Shown one piece after another: positions 11,048-21,345 of a stretch of DNA of 64,000 nucleotides. The notes below the pieces were generated by a model, which was given only the letters and a program-made list of their open reading frames with translations, made no database searches and was not told where the DNA came from. The position numbers and the translations under genes are program-made. This DNA comes from Timema cristinae (taxonomy: Eukaryota; Arthropoda; Insecta; Phasmatodea; Timematidae). The stretch spans positions 31,277,876 through 31,341,875 of the forward strand of contig JBCFYV010011135.1 in assembly GCA_039000515.1 (NCBI GenBank), written 5' to 3'. The stretch's first letter is position 1. Each line of letters starts with the position of its first letter.

Positions 11048-11308
11048 CGGCCCTAAATAACCCGACGCGTGGTTTATTTCCTTTTATAGATTCACGCATG
11101 TTATTTGAAAGCTACCGCAAACTGATTACGTAATAAATATGTTTGTTCCGCTACGTAACTGGTATTATTGAAGTACAGTAATCACAAGATAGGATCCAAG
11201 ATACGGACCTTTTTATACATAGAGCATTAATTATTGTGTAATTCTATTTACAAATTGGAGAAACATCAATAAACAAGACCTTGTTTATGGATAATGTTGA
11301 TTAACAGG

Positions 11309-11636
11309 TACCTGGTGTCTAGGGGTAAGGTGTCAGACTTATGTTAGTAGGTTGGGGTTCAATCCCGGTCCACACAGGTGGAATTTATCTGATTACCAAA
11401 CCCTTCCTTCACCTCTGACAAGAGTGTATAATCACTACTTGTGAATGTGTGGAATGCCAGGCTCCACACGTGGTTCGGATTCCCACGTTAAACTGTAGGT
11501 CCTCCATTTCATCTCACTATCACCCTACCATTAAACATTAGCGTAAGTACGTATAAACCCGAACGGGTAGTAAGACCGGTGCTAGTAATAATAAAATAAT
11601 AATAATAATAATATAATAATAATAATAATAATAATG
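11309..11636 (+). mobile_element. SINE-A copy (long subtype)
   Basis: tRNA-like head cctggtgtctaggggtaagg with B box ggttcaatccc, then the body with caccctaccattaaacatta and the shared tail gaacgggtagtaagac, ending in TAA repeats. It carries an extra block between the two cttgtg-type motifs that the short subtype lacks. Confidence 0.85.
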
Positions 11637-11697
11637 TTGATTTACCGCCCAAAGTTTATCAAGTGGGACCACGGCTGTAGTAATAATTTAATAAACT

Positions 11698-11860
11698 AGT
11701 ACAAATTAGGGGGTTATGTTGCCATTAAAAAAAACCACTTCAAATAACTTCTAGAACTGTTTAGTATTTATAATTTTTTCTAGCTTCCAGCAAGCAATTG
11801 GGAGATTTGCCACCAAACCCCCTCCTCCCCTCCTGAAATTATTGGCTGGCTACGGCCTTG
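11698..11860 (-). mobile_element. hAT-like MITE, truncated reverse copy
   Basis: The right end attggctggctacggccttg is the terminal inverted repeat. The interior matches the 58188 copy in reverse (ttctagaactgtttag). The other end is missing. Confidence 0.6.
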
Positions 11861-12141
11861 AATGGGACCATTACTTGTGATTACGTCAACTTACCTAATA
11901 CCACCTCACATACTCTGATCTTCTATATATCTTTGTCGTGAGACCAAACCAGCATTCCAAAAATTCCTATCTGCACCAGGAAACGAATCCGGGGCCATAG
12001 TTCTGTAGACAAGAGTTCTCCTCTCTCGGCTAAAAGCAGAAAAGATACTGTAGTATTTGTAACTTGCAAAAAAATTAAAATAAATGCTTACAAGAAAGAC
12101 ATCTAATATAAATAGTTGCCAAAGCCCTAAATTTATCACAG

Positions 12142-12213
12142 TCCGGTATGGTCTAGTGGCTAGGATACCTGGCTCTCACCCAGGAGGCTCGGGTTCGATT
12201 CCCGGTACCGGAA
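12142..12213 (+). tRNA. tRNA-Glu (CTC)
   Basis: The acceptor stem TCCGGTA/TACCGGA pairs perfectly with discriminator A. D arm GTC...GAT, anticodon arm CCTGG-CTCTCAC-CCAGG with anticodon CTC, T arm CGGG-TTCGATT-CCCG. The internal A box (tggtctagtgg) and B box (ggttcgattcc) are intact. T runs start within a few bases downstream, giving a polymerase III terminator. 72 nt, no intron. Looks functional. Confidence 0.95.
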
Positions 12214-12219
12214 TATTTT

Positions 12220-12240
12220 TTTTATTTTTTCAGAATTTTA
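12220..12240 (+). terminator. Pol III terminator of tRNA-Glu (CTC)
   Basis: Runs of eight and six T follow the tRNA 3' end. Confidence 0.7.
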
Positions 12241-12475
12241 TTTTAAATTCTCATAATTTTAAACTAGCAAATATTAAATTAATTTGTTGTATCATCTTAC
12301 GATAGTTTTAAAATGTTTTTGTGACATAACTATCGGATTATAATTTAGTTGAAAAATGCCTTCTTTATGTCGTAAGGCTCATTTCAGCTATAAATTGATT
12401 TGTGGTCACGCAGTACTAAGCGTTGGATTCGACCTAATTCGCACTGAGCCAACTAGGGGATCGCGTGGAGCCTAT

Positions 12476-12506
12476 AAGTCGAACGGGTATAAGACGTGGT
12501 GCTAAA
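12476..12506 (+). mobile_element. Orphan SINE 3' tail
   Basis: Only the shared tail remains (gtcgaacgggtataagacgt, then ggtgctaa). Otherwise the 535-bp spacer between the two tRNA genes holds nothing recognisable. Confidence 0.5.
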
Positions 12507-12748
12507 AACAAAGTTTCCATTCGCAGGGTTCGAATCCCGGTATTGTACATTGATGGGAAATAGGTTAGTTTGACATAATGATTTATTCTACACTTCTTAC
12601 AACTTCCATGGATAAAGATTTTTGTTTACATCTTTAAAATGAGTAATTTTTTATTCAGCTAAAGAAAAAAAAGACATCAAAATTTGATTTTAATATTTAA
12701 AGAGAGATAAAATTGTCTTTTAAATGTGTAAAAATAAAAAACAAAAAA

Positions 12749-12820
12749 TTCCGGTACCGGGAATCGAACCCGAGCCTTCTGGGTGAAAGCCAGATATCCT
12801 AGCCACTAGACCATACCGGA
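12749..12820 (-). tRNA. tRNA-Glu (TTC)
   Basis: Reverse strand: acceptor stem TCCGGTA/TACCGGA with discriminator A, D arm GTC...GAT, anticodon arm TCTGG-CTTTCAC-CCAGA with anticodon TTC, T arm CGGG-TTCGATT-CCCG. A and B boxes intact. A T run follows on the reverse strand (A-rich at 12731-12748). It differs from the CTC gene at few positions, mainly in the anticodon arm, so the two are recent relatives in convergent orientation. Confidence 0.95.
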
Positions 12821-13262
12821 TTGTATGATATAGAGTAATATTAATACTATAAGTATATTTCAGTTTTGTTATCAATAGATTTGTAATAATTTTGGGGCCA
12901 TATTTAAATTATTTAAAGTTTTTTTTTTCATTATTTTCTACCAACCCCATCTTCGTAATGTTTACGATTCTGTAAACTAGATTATTTTAATCGTTTAGTT
13001 ATTTTTTGGACACAAGTAATGGTAATAAAGCGAATAATATGAAATATTTTTACTTTTATTGCTGCAAAAAAAAAAAACTTTTTAATAATTGATATGTTCA
13101 TTTACTGTTAAAATAATATTATTTTTTAGCTTTTATGTCATAAACAGTGATAACAAGATATACTTCTGACCTACACCAATCCCCTTGTAAGAAAAAGCTA
13201 CAAAATACTACCTTCATCCCCACCCCCCCATTTTTTTTTACGTAATTTGATGATTGCCGTTG
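12821..13262. other. No recognisable feature
   Basis: Very AT-rich unique sequence with homopolymer runs. Confidence 0.6.
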
Positions 13263-13332
13263 TAGCAGGGGGCCCCTTAGGCGTGTGCATATGGTGCGAT
13301 AACACAGGGCCCTGCGATTTTGGGGGCCTACC
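13263..13332 (+). repeat. Dispersed GC-rich repeat R4, copy 1
   Basis: Block ggcgtgtgcata ... acagggccctgcgattttgg matches 17545-17600 in reverse. The style suggests a DNA-transposon end, but no partner was found. Confidence 0.5.
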
Positions 13333-13373
13333 GTTCGTTTAGGTGATTAAGAGGGGGGGGAAAATGTCGGGTG

Positions 13374-13632
13374 TACCCGTTTCGGTTATCACATGGTCTA
13401 AGGCGCTACTCTCGCAGTAGACTAGATTGTCGATGACGGGGAGATCAATGTTCGAACCTCAGTCGTATGTACTGAGGGTGGTTTAAATATATATACATAA
13501 AAAAAATCACTCTACCACCACGCAAATGCGGGTATACTTCGTCTAAATATAACCTTCCTCGTTCCTGAAACCATTAGCGTAATTAGCACATAAGCGTATA
13601 ATCCGAACGGGTAGTAAGACACGGTACTAAAA
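13374..13632 (+). mobile_element. SINE-C copy
   Basis: Head cggttatcacatggtctaag, B-box region atgttcgaacctcag, body cacgcaaatgcgggtatact, tail atccgaacgggtagtaagac. Full length. Confidence 0.85.
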
Positions 13633-13739
13633 TAAAAAGTCAAAAAGAAGGTTTCGTGAAACTTAAGGTTCGTTCCTACTTTATCGGACCAACAAATTTA
13701 TCGGTACGATAGAAATGTCGTTCCCGCTACTGGTTATAA

Positions 13740-13783
13740 TATTTATACATATATATTTATAATATATATATATATACACACAC
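13740..13783 (+). repeat. AT-rich microsatellite
   Basis: Imperfect AT/TA repeats ending in CA units. Confidence 0.85.
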
Positions 13784-14057
13784 GTGCTTATCCCTTACGG
13801 GGTAGGCAAGAAGATGTTTGTCTCATTGGCGGCTCATGTATAGGCACTGCGGAACTGCAGCACCCCTATTCCCACTTGATATTACCAATAACATTTAATA
13901 TAATGAGTCCTTTTTTATTTAATTCCTTCTTTATTTTTGTAGCACAATATATATTCCTTAAACTTAATGTCAGTACTTCAGTAGCCATCCCCCAGTTTAT
14001 GAAAAATATACAAAAATCTTTGTATGGAACTGTGCGCTTTACAGTGCCAGCGACGTG

Positions 14058-14240
14058 GTGTTTGACTGTTGTGCGCATGCGCACATAGGAAGGGGTGGGG
14101 AGGAAGGCGGGACTGCCAGGTAGAGATAGAGCACTGTTGCTCTCGCAGTGCCGGCTCTGGCGTGATGGTGGAAAGGAGTGTTTTTTTTACTCAGCGTGTG
14201 TTGTGTTTAAAAACCGTGTACCATATTCTTGAATGTGATA
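14058..14240 (+). promoter_or_regulatory. Candidate promoter with NRF1-like palindrome
   Basis: The 16-bp perfect palindrome tgtgcgcatgcgcaca (14070-14085) contains the NRF1/ewg-type core GCGCATGCGC. It is followed by a G-rich stretch and a CpG-containing segment in otherwise AT-rich DNA. Only a short open frame (14358) lies downstream. Functional call is inference. Confidence 0.35.
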
Positions 14241-14357
14241 AAGTGTAGAAGAGTGTAGAATTAGATTATTATTCTGCTTCCAGCTATTCTATTTGATTCA
14301 TTTTTTTTTCGGTTCTTTTATTTAACAGAAAGAATAAATTAGCTTGCAGTACTTTCA

Positions 14358-14459
14358 ATGGAGAAAAATCTCCTCAATTGTCATCCAGAGATTAAAGAGA
14401 AAATTATTGAACTTTTTGCGCAAATTAAAACAAGAAGAATGGATTTCATTTTTAAATGA
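14358..14459 (+). pseudogene. 33-codon ORF, possible transposase relic
   Basis: ATG to TGA reads MEKNLLNCHPEIKEKIIELF then 13 more residues, charged and helix-like. It recalls short fragments of domesticated or decayed transposase-type proteins, but I cannot name a family. It lies 270 bp downstream of the NRF1-like palindrome. A gtaagt string follows at about 14494. Confidence 0.25.
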
Positions 14460-14695
14460 ATAGATCAAGCTTTAACTGTAACAATTTAAGTTAAAGTAAG
14501 TAAAAAAATAATATTTTTTTTTGTTTTTGTTAAGATATTATCAAGTTCCTGAATAAATTTTCTTTTTATACAGTTTTTTTTCTTTCTACACAATTTTAAA
14601 ACATAGGCTAAACATTTTCTAGAGCAGCACCCCCACTAATTTTAGCTACGAGCCACCACTGGCATACATCTCAAAAAACAACAGCTCCATACACA

Positions 14696-15150
14696 TCGTC
14701 AAATTTCGTGGGTTCAAAGCCAACCGGGGTCGGCGGATTATTCTTGTGTGATAAAATTTTCCCTAGCACAACTTCTTTCGGCGGGGTCAAAGCCGTAGCC
14801 AGACAATAATTTCAGGAGGGGGGGGGGGGGGTTAAAGGTTGGTGGGCATATCCCCCATACGCCGGAAGTTAAAAAAAAATGTATAGATGATAAACAGTTC
14901 TAGAAGATATATGAAGTGTTTATTTTATTGTAACACAGCCCCCTAATTTGTATTTGTATCTTAATTTCGATATGGTTTTAACCATAAATAAAGCCATATA
15001 TATTTTATTTATAAAATTTCGGGGGATTTGGACCCTCCAACCGCCCCCCCCCTCCCCTGGGGCTACGGCCTTGCGGAGGGGAAATAAAGCCATCGGCCCC
15101 ATGTCGATTGTGGTATGTAACATATCCCTGAAAGGTATGTAGAAATATCT
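14696..15150 (+). mobile_element. SINE-G copy, split by hAT-like MITE
   Basis: The left part has gtgggttcaaagccaac (B-box like) and gcacaacttctttcgg; the right part resumes aaagccatcggccccatgtc. The intact order is seen at 57858-58020, where these blocks are contiguous. Confidence 0.7.
14788..15073 (+). mobile_element. hAT-like MITE inside SINE-G
   Basis: Left end caaagccgtagccag and right end ctacggccttg are terminal inverted repeats. The interior aaccataaataaagccatat is shared with the 58188 copy. Near-duplicate flanks cggcgggg and cggagggg (7 of 8) fit an 8-bp duplication, with the exact edge uncertain by one base. Confidence 0.7.
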
Positions 15151-15635
15151 TCAACGGTAACATTGGTAGGCTCTTTCACTCTCGCTCATAGAAATTTTCG
15201 TGTGCTGATATAATCAATAGTTTCAGAAAGTGCACATTAAATACCTTCAATAAAATCTTATTTGGTTATCGTAATGTTGCTATTATTAAATCTAATTTAA
15301 ATCGACAATTTTTTTTTGACATGACTGTACCACCCACGATAACGTCACCTCGCCCCAGATCTATATTTAAAAAAAACTCAATTTCCTCGGGTTTATGGAT
15401 TGGTCAATTCCCACAGGTTACTTAAGTTCAAGGACTCGGAATGAATATTAGTAAAAAAATGAGTCTTGACCATGATGTTAATCCATCCGGTTCATTTGCA
15501 AGGTCACTTCAATTCCGCGGTATCGGTTGTGACTTGTTTAGAGTGAAACAGTTGGTGTGGAAGATTTCTGCGAACTCCCACTCGTACAAATCAGACACGT
15601 GGGAGCGCGTGGGCATTACTAGCTCTCATTAACTT
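15150..15635. other. No recognisable feature
   Basis: Unique sequence; a 63-residue open frame is unrecognised. Confidence 0.55.
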
Positions 15636-15689
15636 GGGGGGGGGGGGGTCGGGGGGGCAGAAATATCCAGATGGGGGGGGGGGGGGGGG
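15636..15689 (+). repeat. Two long poly-G runs
   Basis: G runs at 15636-15648 and 15673-15689 with seven more G between, a strong potential G-quadruplex cluster. A third run lies at 15980-15994 and a C run near 15911. Confidence 0.85.
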
Positions 15690-15794
15690 AAAGGTCTAAA
15701 GTACCCAGATCCGTATCCATTGAACATAAAAAAAAGACTGAGTAAGCCACGTTTTTACTTTCGTTCAATCCCCGGAAAAGAATTATTATGATAA

Positions 15795-15850
15795 AAAAAA
15801 AAATTGAACTCGATATTTTTGATAAATTTCGACGTTTCATGACCTCGGAC
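15795..15850 (+). repeat. Dispersed repeat R2, copy 1
   Basis: Block gatatttttgataaatttcg and acgtttcatgacc is shared with 31503, 42765 and (reverse) 48340. Confidence 0.5.
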
Positions 15851-15994
15851 TAGAACCGAAATAATTTCACCGATCGGGTTAAAAACTGGTTATTTACAGT
15901 TTCCTTAATTCCCCCCCCCCTCGAGGGGTTATTTAAATTAAATATCTAACAAAAAAAATTAAGGGGGTTTTACTGACGTGGGGGGGGGGGGGGG

Positions 15995-16480
15995 TAAAAG
16001 AAAAACATCTAATTTTATCGCATATGTTTAACGAACAAAATGAAAACTCATTTTTTTTCCCATGCAAATGACCTTAAGACTACTTTACATTCACAGACAT
16101 TTTTAAGTTTGATCATATATCGGCCAAATACTTTAAATACGAACTAACTTATCGTTCCAAAGATGTAGAACTATTAAAGAAAAAAATACAAAACTTTTAT
16201 TTGAAATATGCTTTTTTTTGTAAAATAAAAAATATGCGAGTATAAGTAAAGTATATATATTTTTAAATGATGCTTCAGGAAATGGAAAGTTATTTTTTTT
16301 GTTCTTTGGTGAAAAGAGTTGTTATTCTTTTCTCGATATATTTGTAACAATGTTTATTATTACATTCATGCTCTTTGCTGGAGTGTTTCTGCAACAATGA
16401 ATATGATTTTGTTTTACAAATCTTACAGTTTTTTTAGTAAATGTTTATATTTTAAAATTAGGAAAAGTGCGTGTGGTGCA
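15995..16480. other. No recognisable feature
   Basis: AT-rich unique sequence; a short open frame runs into the AT repeat. Confidence 0.6.
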
Positions 16481-16482
16481 CC

Positions 16483-16483
<1 letters not shown>

Positions 16484-16524
<41 letters not shown>

Positions 16525-16540
16525 GAGAGAGAGAGAGAGT
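16484..16540 (+). repeat. Microsatellite (AT)n(GA)n
   Basis: About 18 AT units followed by about eight GA units. Confidence 0.97.
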
Positions 16541-17160
16541 TATTATCTTGTCATTATAAAAAATCTTGTAGGTTTCCTAATAAAACATATTTGTAAGAAG
16601 GTGTAGGGAAGGTACGAAAATATGCTTACACGAAACAGACACAGTTCACAGTTTACATTGCTGCCAATGTACCAAGAGGTAATAGTTACCTCTTAAAGAA
16701 AATCGATCGTCATTGTCCAATCCCCCGGCCTAGGTTTCATTCTATCGGAACTCATCAGGGAGGAGTGTGAAACTAGCAATGCAACTTACTAAAAAAGGAA
16801 ACATAAAAAACAAAAGGGGGAAAAGGAAAATGGTAAAGAATGATAGGACACATAGATAGGAACATGTAAAAGGTATAACATAAAGTACAAACACAAGAAA
16901 AGGACATTGGATGCGAATTTTTATAATATAGAAAAACCTAAGAATCAACCAAAAAAATTAAACAATTTAATAATCTAGATTAACTCACGTTGATTTGAAA
17001 ATGTCATTGAACTAAATATTTTCTTCTTTTTTGCATTATAACACGAAGTGTAAATAATAAATAAATAATTTTTCCTTTAGTTTATTAATAATTCAGTTAT
17101 TATTATTATTATTACTAAAACGTAGAGTATTAACACAACGTTTAACTTTAAAGTAAAAAT
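16541..17160. other. No recognisable feature
   Basis: AT-rich unique DNA with a short TTA repeat at about 17100. Confidence 0.55.
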
Positions 17161-17162
17161 CT

Positions 17163-17234
17163 TTCCCATGCCGGGAATCGAACCCGGGTTACCTGGGTTA
17201 AAGCCAGAAGTCATTTCCACTAGACCACACGGGA
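17163..17234 (-). tRNA. Glu-type tRNA with anticodon TTA (candidate ochre suppressor)
   Basis: Reverse strand, 72 nt like the two Glu genes nearby. Acceptor TCCCGTG/CATGGGA pairs with one G-T wobble; discriminator A. D arm GTC...GAC is perfect. Anticodon arm TCTGG-CTTTAAC-CCAGG, so position 36 is A instead of C and the anticodon is TTA, which reads UAA. T arm CCGGG-TTCGATT-CCCGG is perfect. A and B boxes are intact, and TTTTT follows the 3' end. The fold is complete; whether it is expressed or a pseudogene cannot be told here. Confidence 0.75.
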
Positions 17235-17288
17235 TTGAAGGTCATCAAGTTTAAATGGTTTATTTTGTTTCAACTTCATAGTTCCTAC

Positions 17289-17312
17289 GTAAATAAATAA
17301 ATAAATAAATAA
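17289..17312 (+). repeat. Microsatellite (AAAT)n
   Basis: About six AAAT units. Confidence 0.95.
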
Positions 17313-17544
17313 ACATCAATCTGTTAATAACTCAGATGTTACCGTGAGACATATCCATCAAAGTAAATTGGTCGAGTTAAAACTGACAACTCGTTTCACT
17401 CGTCCAATAAATCAAACCACATAATTATGTTTTTTACATTCTTGAAAAATATTGCTAACCAGCCTATACAGGGAGCCAATTAAACGAGAGTATAGGCAAA
17501 AATTTCCCAAACCAACGTGTTTTTTTTTTGTCATCTAAGTAAGT

Positions 17545-17600
17545 GTGGCGCCCCCCAAATCGTGGGGCCCTGTAATACGCACACTCCCAAGGACAGCCAT
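17545..17600 (-). repeat. Dispersed GC-rich repeat R4, copy 2
   Basis: Reverse match to 13263-13332: ccaaatcgtggggccctgt then acgcacactccc. Confidence 0.5.
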
Positions 17601-17737
17601 GCCTTTAACAGTTCCACTAACACAAAAGGGAGCGGTTTTCCAAAAGTCCTTAGTTCTTGTACTGACCCTGAGAAGTCAGTCGGATCATTTTATAGTTTCG
17701 TGTAACAACTCCATGGTTTTCAGCCTGAAATGTTTAG

Positions 17738-17880
17738 TCATACCGAACAAGAGGCCGTCCGTCCGTCGTCAGTTGCCGAATATAGTTCCAACATACGCGG
17801 ACAGAAGGTGTCATTTGGTCAGCACAAACGAACCCTACGGTGGTTAGTCACAGTTTTCTAGAACTGGAGCTGCTACTCAA
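17738..17880 (-). mobile_element. SINE-E body fragment
   Basis: Reverse-strand block with gaccaaatgacacctt and ctaaccaccgtagggttcg, matching 29280-29440 and 47818-47925. No head is present. A 106-residue open frame that begins at its edge (17840) has a hydrophobic segment but looks like chance. Confidence 0.5.
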
Positions 17881-18128
17881 TACTTCAAGTCGCTCTTCAT
17901 TTGTCCTTACGAGTACGAATGTCAAAAAAGTATCAATACTAGTATTTTACGCGATACTTTTACTGATATTAGTACTCATAATCCAGTATCGGTATCGAAA
18001 GAAAATTATTTCTATCTTTACTCATGCTGGTATTAAATATTTACTAGGCTGGATTGTGGATAAAGAACAAATGACATTCTTTCTCAATTCGATCTCATTT
18101 TCTTTAACTCTAGCATTCAATTTCTTTT

Positions 18129-18616
18129 ATGCCGGGATCATGATCAACTTTTTAAAGTAACGTTCATTTAACTTAAGAAAACAGATGTGTGATGACGGTT
18201 CACTAACTTAACGTGACAACTCGAGCCAAACATCTTCATTCTCGAGAATGATCTGTGGTTATGTACTATTTGTAAAGTGATGATCTGTGAATGTTTACAG
18301 TTCTCACTCAATATAATAAATATCTATTATTAAAACTTTTTTTGAAAAATTTAGCTTTCCTATTTTAGTTTTAATTATTTTGTTTCAATGTCTGATCACT
18401 AGAACTTACGCTAAAGAGTAGACCTTGGTCATAAAACCAACAAATTAATTACTAAATAGCCCTATTGACGTCACTCGCTTAATGATTGGCTGGCTAGATC
18501 ACGTGATACCCTTCAAGTAACGTTCACTTAACGTGAAAGACCTCCAAGGACATCTCTAAAGTTAAGTTAAGTTAAGTTACGTTAAGTTAACCTTAAGTTG
18601 ATCGTGTTCCCGAAAT
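18129..18616 (+). mobile_element. TTAAG-rich MITE, copy 1
   Basis: The ends gggatcatgatcaactt and aagttgatcgtgttccc are inverted. Subterminal runs of gttaagttaagttacg and the core gatcacgtgata are shared with the reverse copy at 61675-62190. About 488 bp, non-coding. Confidence 0.8.
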
Positions 18617-18868
18617 TAGCTCATCATAATTATTCATAGTTTTTATTTGATCTTTTTTTATCAATACATCCTAATGACTGACAGGATTAGTGGTGACCAA
18701 TCTACTTACTACCCCTTCCTTTATCAATGAACACTGTCATCACAAACACAACAAAATAAGCTTTTATAGAGCTCAATGAACTAAAGTGTGCCCCAAGCAG
18801 ACGAAGCAGAAAGGTTTATGTGCTTTGTTTAAGCAGATGAAGCAGGACAAGGCGTCCATTCTTCTTTT

Positions 18869-18869
18869 G

Positions 18870-18902
<33 letters not shown>

Positions 18903-19180
18903 TTATTATTAGCCCCGCGTCTTACTACCCGTTCGGGTTATACACACTTACGCTAATGTGTAATGGGTAGGGTGATTGTGAGATGAAATGAAGGACCTAC
19001 AGTTTAACGTGGAATCCGAACCACGGTGGAGGCCTGGCATTCCCCACATTCACAAGATGTCTTGTCAGAGGTGAAGGAAGTGTTTGGTAATCAGATAAAT
19101 CTGTGCCGGGACCGAGGATTGAACCCCGGCCGCCAGCATAGAAGTCTGACACCTTACCTCCTAGACCACCAGGTCACCCT
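18869..19180 (-). mobile_element. SINE-A copy (short subtype)
   Basis: TAA-type tail (here ATT) at left, shared tail cgcgtcttactacccgttcg, body, and tRNA-like head ending accaccaggtcacc. The junction acaagatgtcttgtcag marks the short subtype. It shares gccgccagcatagaagtctg with the copy at 55367. Confidence 0.9.
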
Positions 19181-19640
19181 AATTCTATTGTTTGTTAATA
19201 GTTAATAATATTTATTGATAGACTTACAAATGACGAATGTAGTTAAAAAGTGGCACTTACCAGAAGTTAATTATGAAAGTTTTTTTTAAAGAAGTTGGAT
19301 AGCAAAAAAGCATATTTTAAAATTTGTTTCGAGATATTAAAAAAAAAAACATTATAATTTTCAGTGTTCGGATAAATACGAAAATATAACTATGATGAAA
19401 AATTTGAAATCAGTATTAATAGATAAAAAGAAACATTTTACCAGGTTAACATTCCGATATCGATACTTACTGTTATAGATACATTTCTTCCAATACTTTT
19501 AATGAGTAAAGTATTGATATATTTCTTCCAATACTTTTAATTAGTACAGTATCGATACTTTTCTTCCGATACCACATCCCTCCCTTCTCACAGTCTGGTT
19601 TTGGCCTCGTTCCGGAACACACCGCTTCACAGAAAATCTT
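19181..19640. other. Unique sequence with a short local duplication
   Basis: At 19485-19555 the block atttcttccaatacttttaa occurs twice. Nothing else is recognised. Confidence 0.5.
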
Positions 19641-19641
19641 G

Positions 19642-19715
19642 AAGCGCCGGGGATCGAAACCCGGGATCTTTATAACCGTAGATAGGAACCCCTGACCACT
19701 AGACTACAGAGGCCA
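19642..19715 (-). pseudogene. tRNA-like sequence
   Basis: The reverse strand has an A-box-like tagtctagtggtcaggg and B-box gggtttcgatcccc with a GCGCCGGGG-type T arm, but no clean anticodon stem or acceptor stem. tRNA pseudogene or SINE head. Confidence 0.45.
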
Positions 19716-20141
19716 TCGAAGCGGTTGATAAACATATCCATAAAGAGTTTGAAGCTTACCTCGCAAATTCCAATTCTAAAATTATTCTATGGCGTGTTTG
19801 ATAAATTATTTTGAAAACTTCCCATCGGGACGGTACGAACTATTCCACACCAAGTACCTGGTACTAGAGTGGAGGACCCGTTAGCTTTGTTAGTTAAACG
19901 AAGGAAATTTGAAACTCATTATTTTACCCACTTAGAAATAATAGATTTTACTTATAAGAAATGGGTTCTGTCACGTTGACGTAAAGATGGTTGAAAAGTA
20001 TCGATCAAAGGGAAAATATCTAAATATACCACGAGATATCGATATTTCCGAAAAGTGTACTTTATAAGTGTGGTCGTGTCATGAGCAGACAAATGATTCG
20101 ACTGTGTTTATGAATCCCTAGAGCAACAGAGATTGGATATG
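19716..20141. other. No recognisable feature
   Basis: Unique sequence. Confidence 0.55.
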
Positions 20142-20517
20142 ACGGTTATTAAGAGCCCGTCTCACCCCCAGATAACACTAACCTAGGTAGGTAATACAGC
20201 TAGAACCAGACGTCTTAAGAGCCGTCTCACCCCCAGATAACACCTAACTTAGGTAGGTAATACAGCTAGAACCAGACGTCTTAAGAGCCCGTCTCACTCC
20301 CCAGATAACACCTAACTTAGGTAGGTAATACAGCTAGAACAGACGTCTTAAGAGCCCGTCTCAGCCCCAGATAACACCTAACTTAGGTAGGTATACAGCT
20401 AAAACCAGACATCTTAAGAGCCGTCTCATCCCAGATAACACCTAACTTAGGTAGGTAATACAGCTAGAACCAGAGTCTTAAGAGCCCGTCTCTCCCCCAG
20501 ATATCATCTAGCTTAAG
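20142..20517 (-). repeat. SatE array, reverse, ~66-68 bp unit
   Basis: About 5.6 units containing ttaagagcccgtctcac and taacttaggtaggtaatac, the reverse complement of the array at 43612-45045. Many single-base gaps are scattered through it. Confidence 0.95.
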
Positions 20518-20559
20518 TACACTTTCACGCATGTTAAGACTATGGCTGTTTTCAATGTG

Positions 20560-21345
20560 TTTTCAATGTTTTTTCCAAACAGTTATTTTAATATTAGCTG
20601 TGTTCGCGTCGCTGGTTCCAAACAGTCCTTTTTAGTAATTCTTGTGTTCGCGTCACTTGTTCCAAACAGTCCTTTTCAGTAATTCTTGTGCTCTCGTCAC
20701 TTGTTCCAAACAGATATTTTATATTAGCTGTGTTCTAGCCGATTGTTCCAAACAGTCTTTTTAGTTATTCTTGTGTTCGCGTCACTTGTTCCAAACATAT
20801 ATTTTAATATTAGCTGTTTTCGCGTCGCTGTTCCAAACAGTCCTTCTTAGTTTAAATTCTTGTGCTCGCGTCACTTGTTCCAAATATATATTTTAATATT
20901 AGCTGTGTTCTTGCCGCTTGTTCCAAATAGTCTTTTTTAGTAATTCTTGTGTTCGCGTCGCTTGTTCCAAACATTCCTTTTTAGTTATTCTTGTGTTCCG
21001 TCGCTTGTTCCAAACATATTTTAATATTAGCTGTGTTCTTGCCGCTTGTTCCAAATAGTCTTTTTTAGTAATTCTTGTGTTCGCGTCGCTTGTTCCAAAC
21101 ATTCCTTTTTAGTAATTCTTGTGTCCGCGTCACTTGTTCTAAACCGGCCTTTTCAGTAATTCTTGTGTTCACGTCACTTGTTCCAAACAGTTATTTTAAT
21201 ATTAGCTGTGTTCGCGTAACTTGTTCCAAACAGTCCTTTTCAGTAATTCTTGTGTTCACTTCACTTGTTTCAAACAGTTATTTTAATATTAGCTGTGTTC
21301 GCATTGCTTGTTCCATTCAGTCCTTTTAGTAATTCTTATGTTCAC
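20560..21345 (+). repeat. SatF array with two unit types (43-45 bp)
   Basis: About 18 units begin with ttgttccaaaca. One type continues with cctttttagtaattcttgtg, the other with atattttaatattagctgtg; the types mix irregularly, sometimes alternating. Open frames on both strands are repeat artefacts. Confidence 0.95.

Noticed and set aside
17840..18160. 106-residue frame with a hydrophobic stretch
   Set aside because: It starts in a SINE-E fragment and ends in a MITE terminus; no family recognised.
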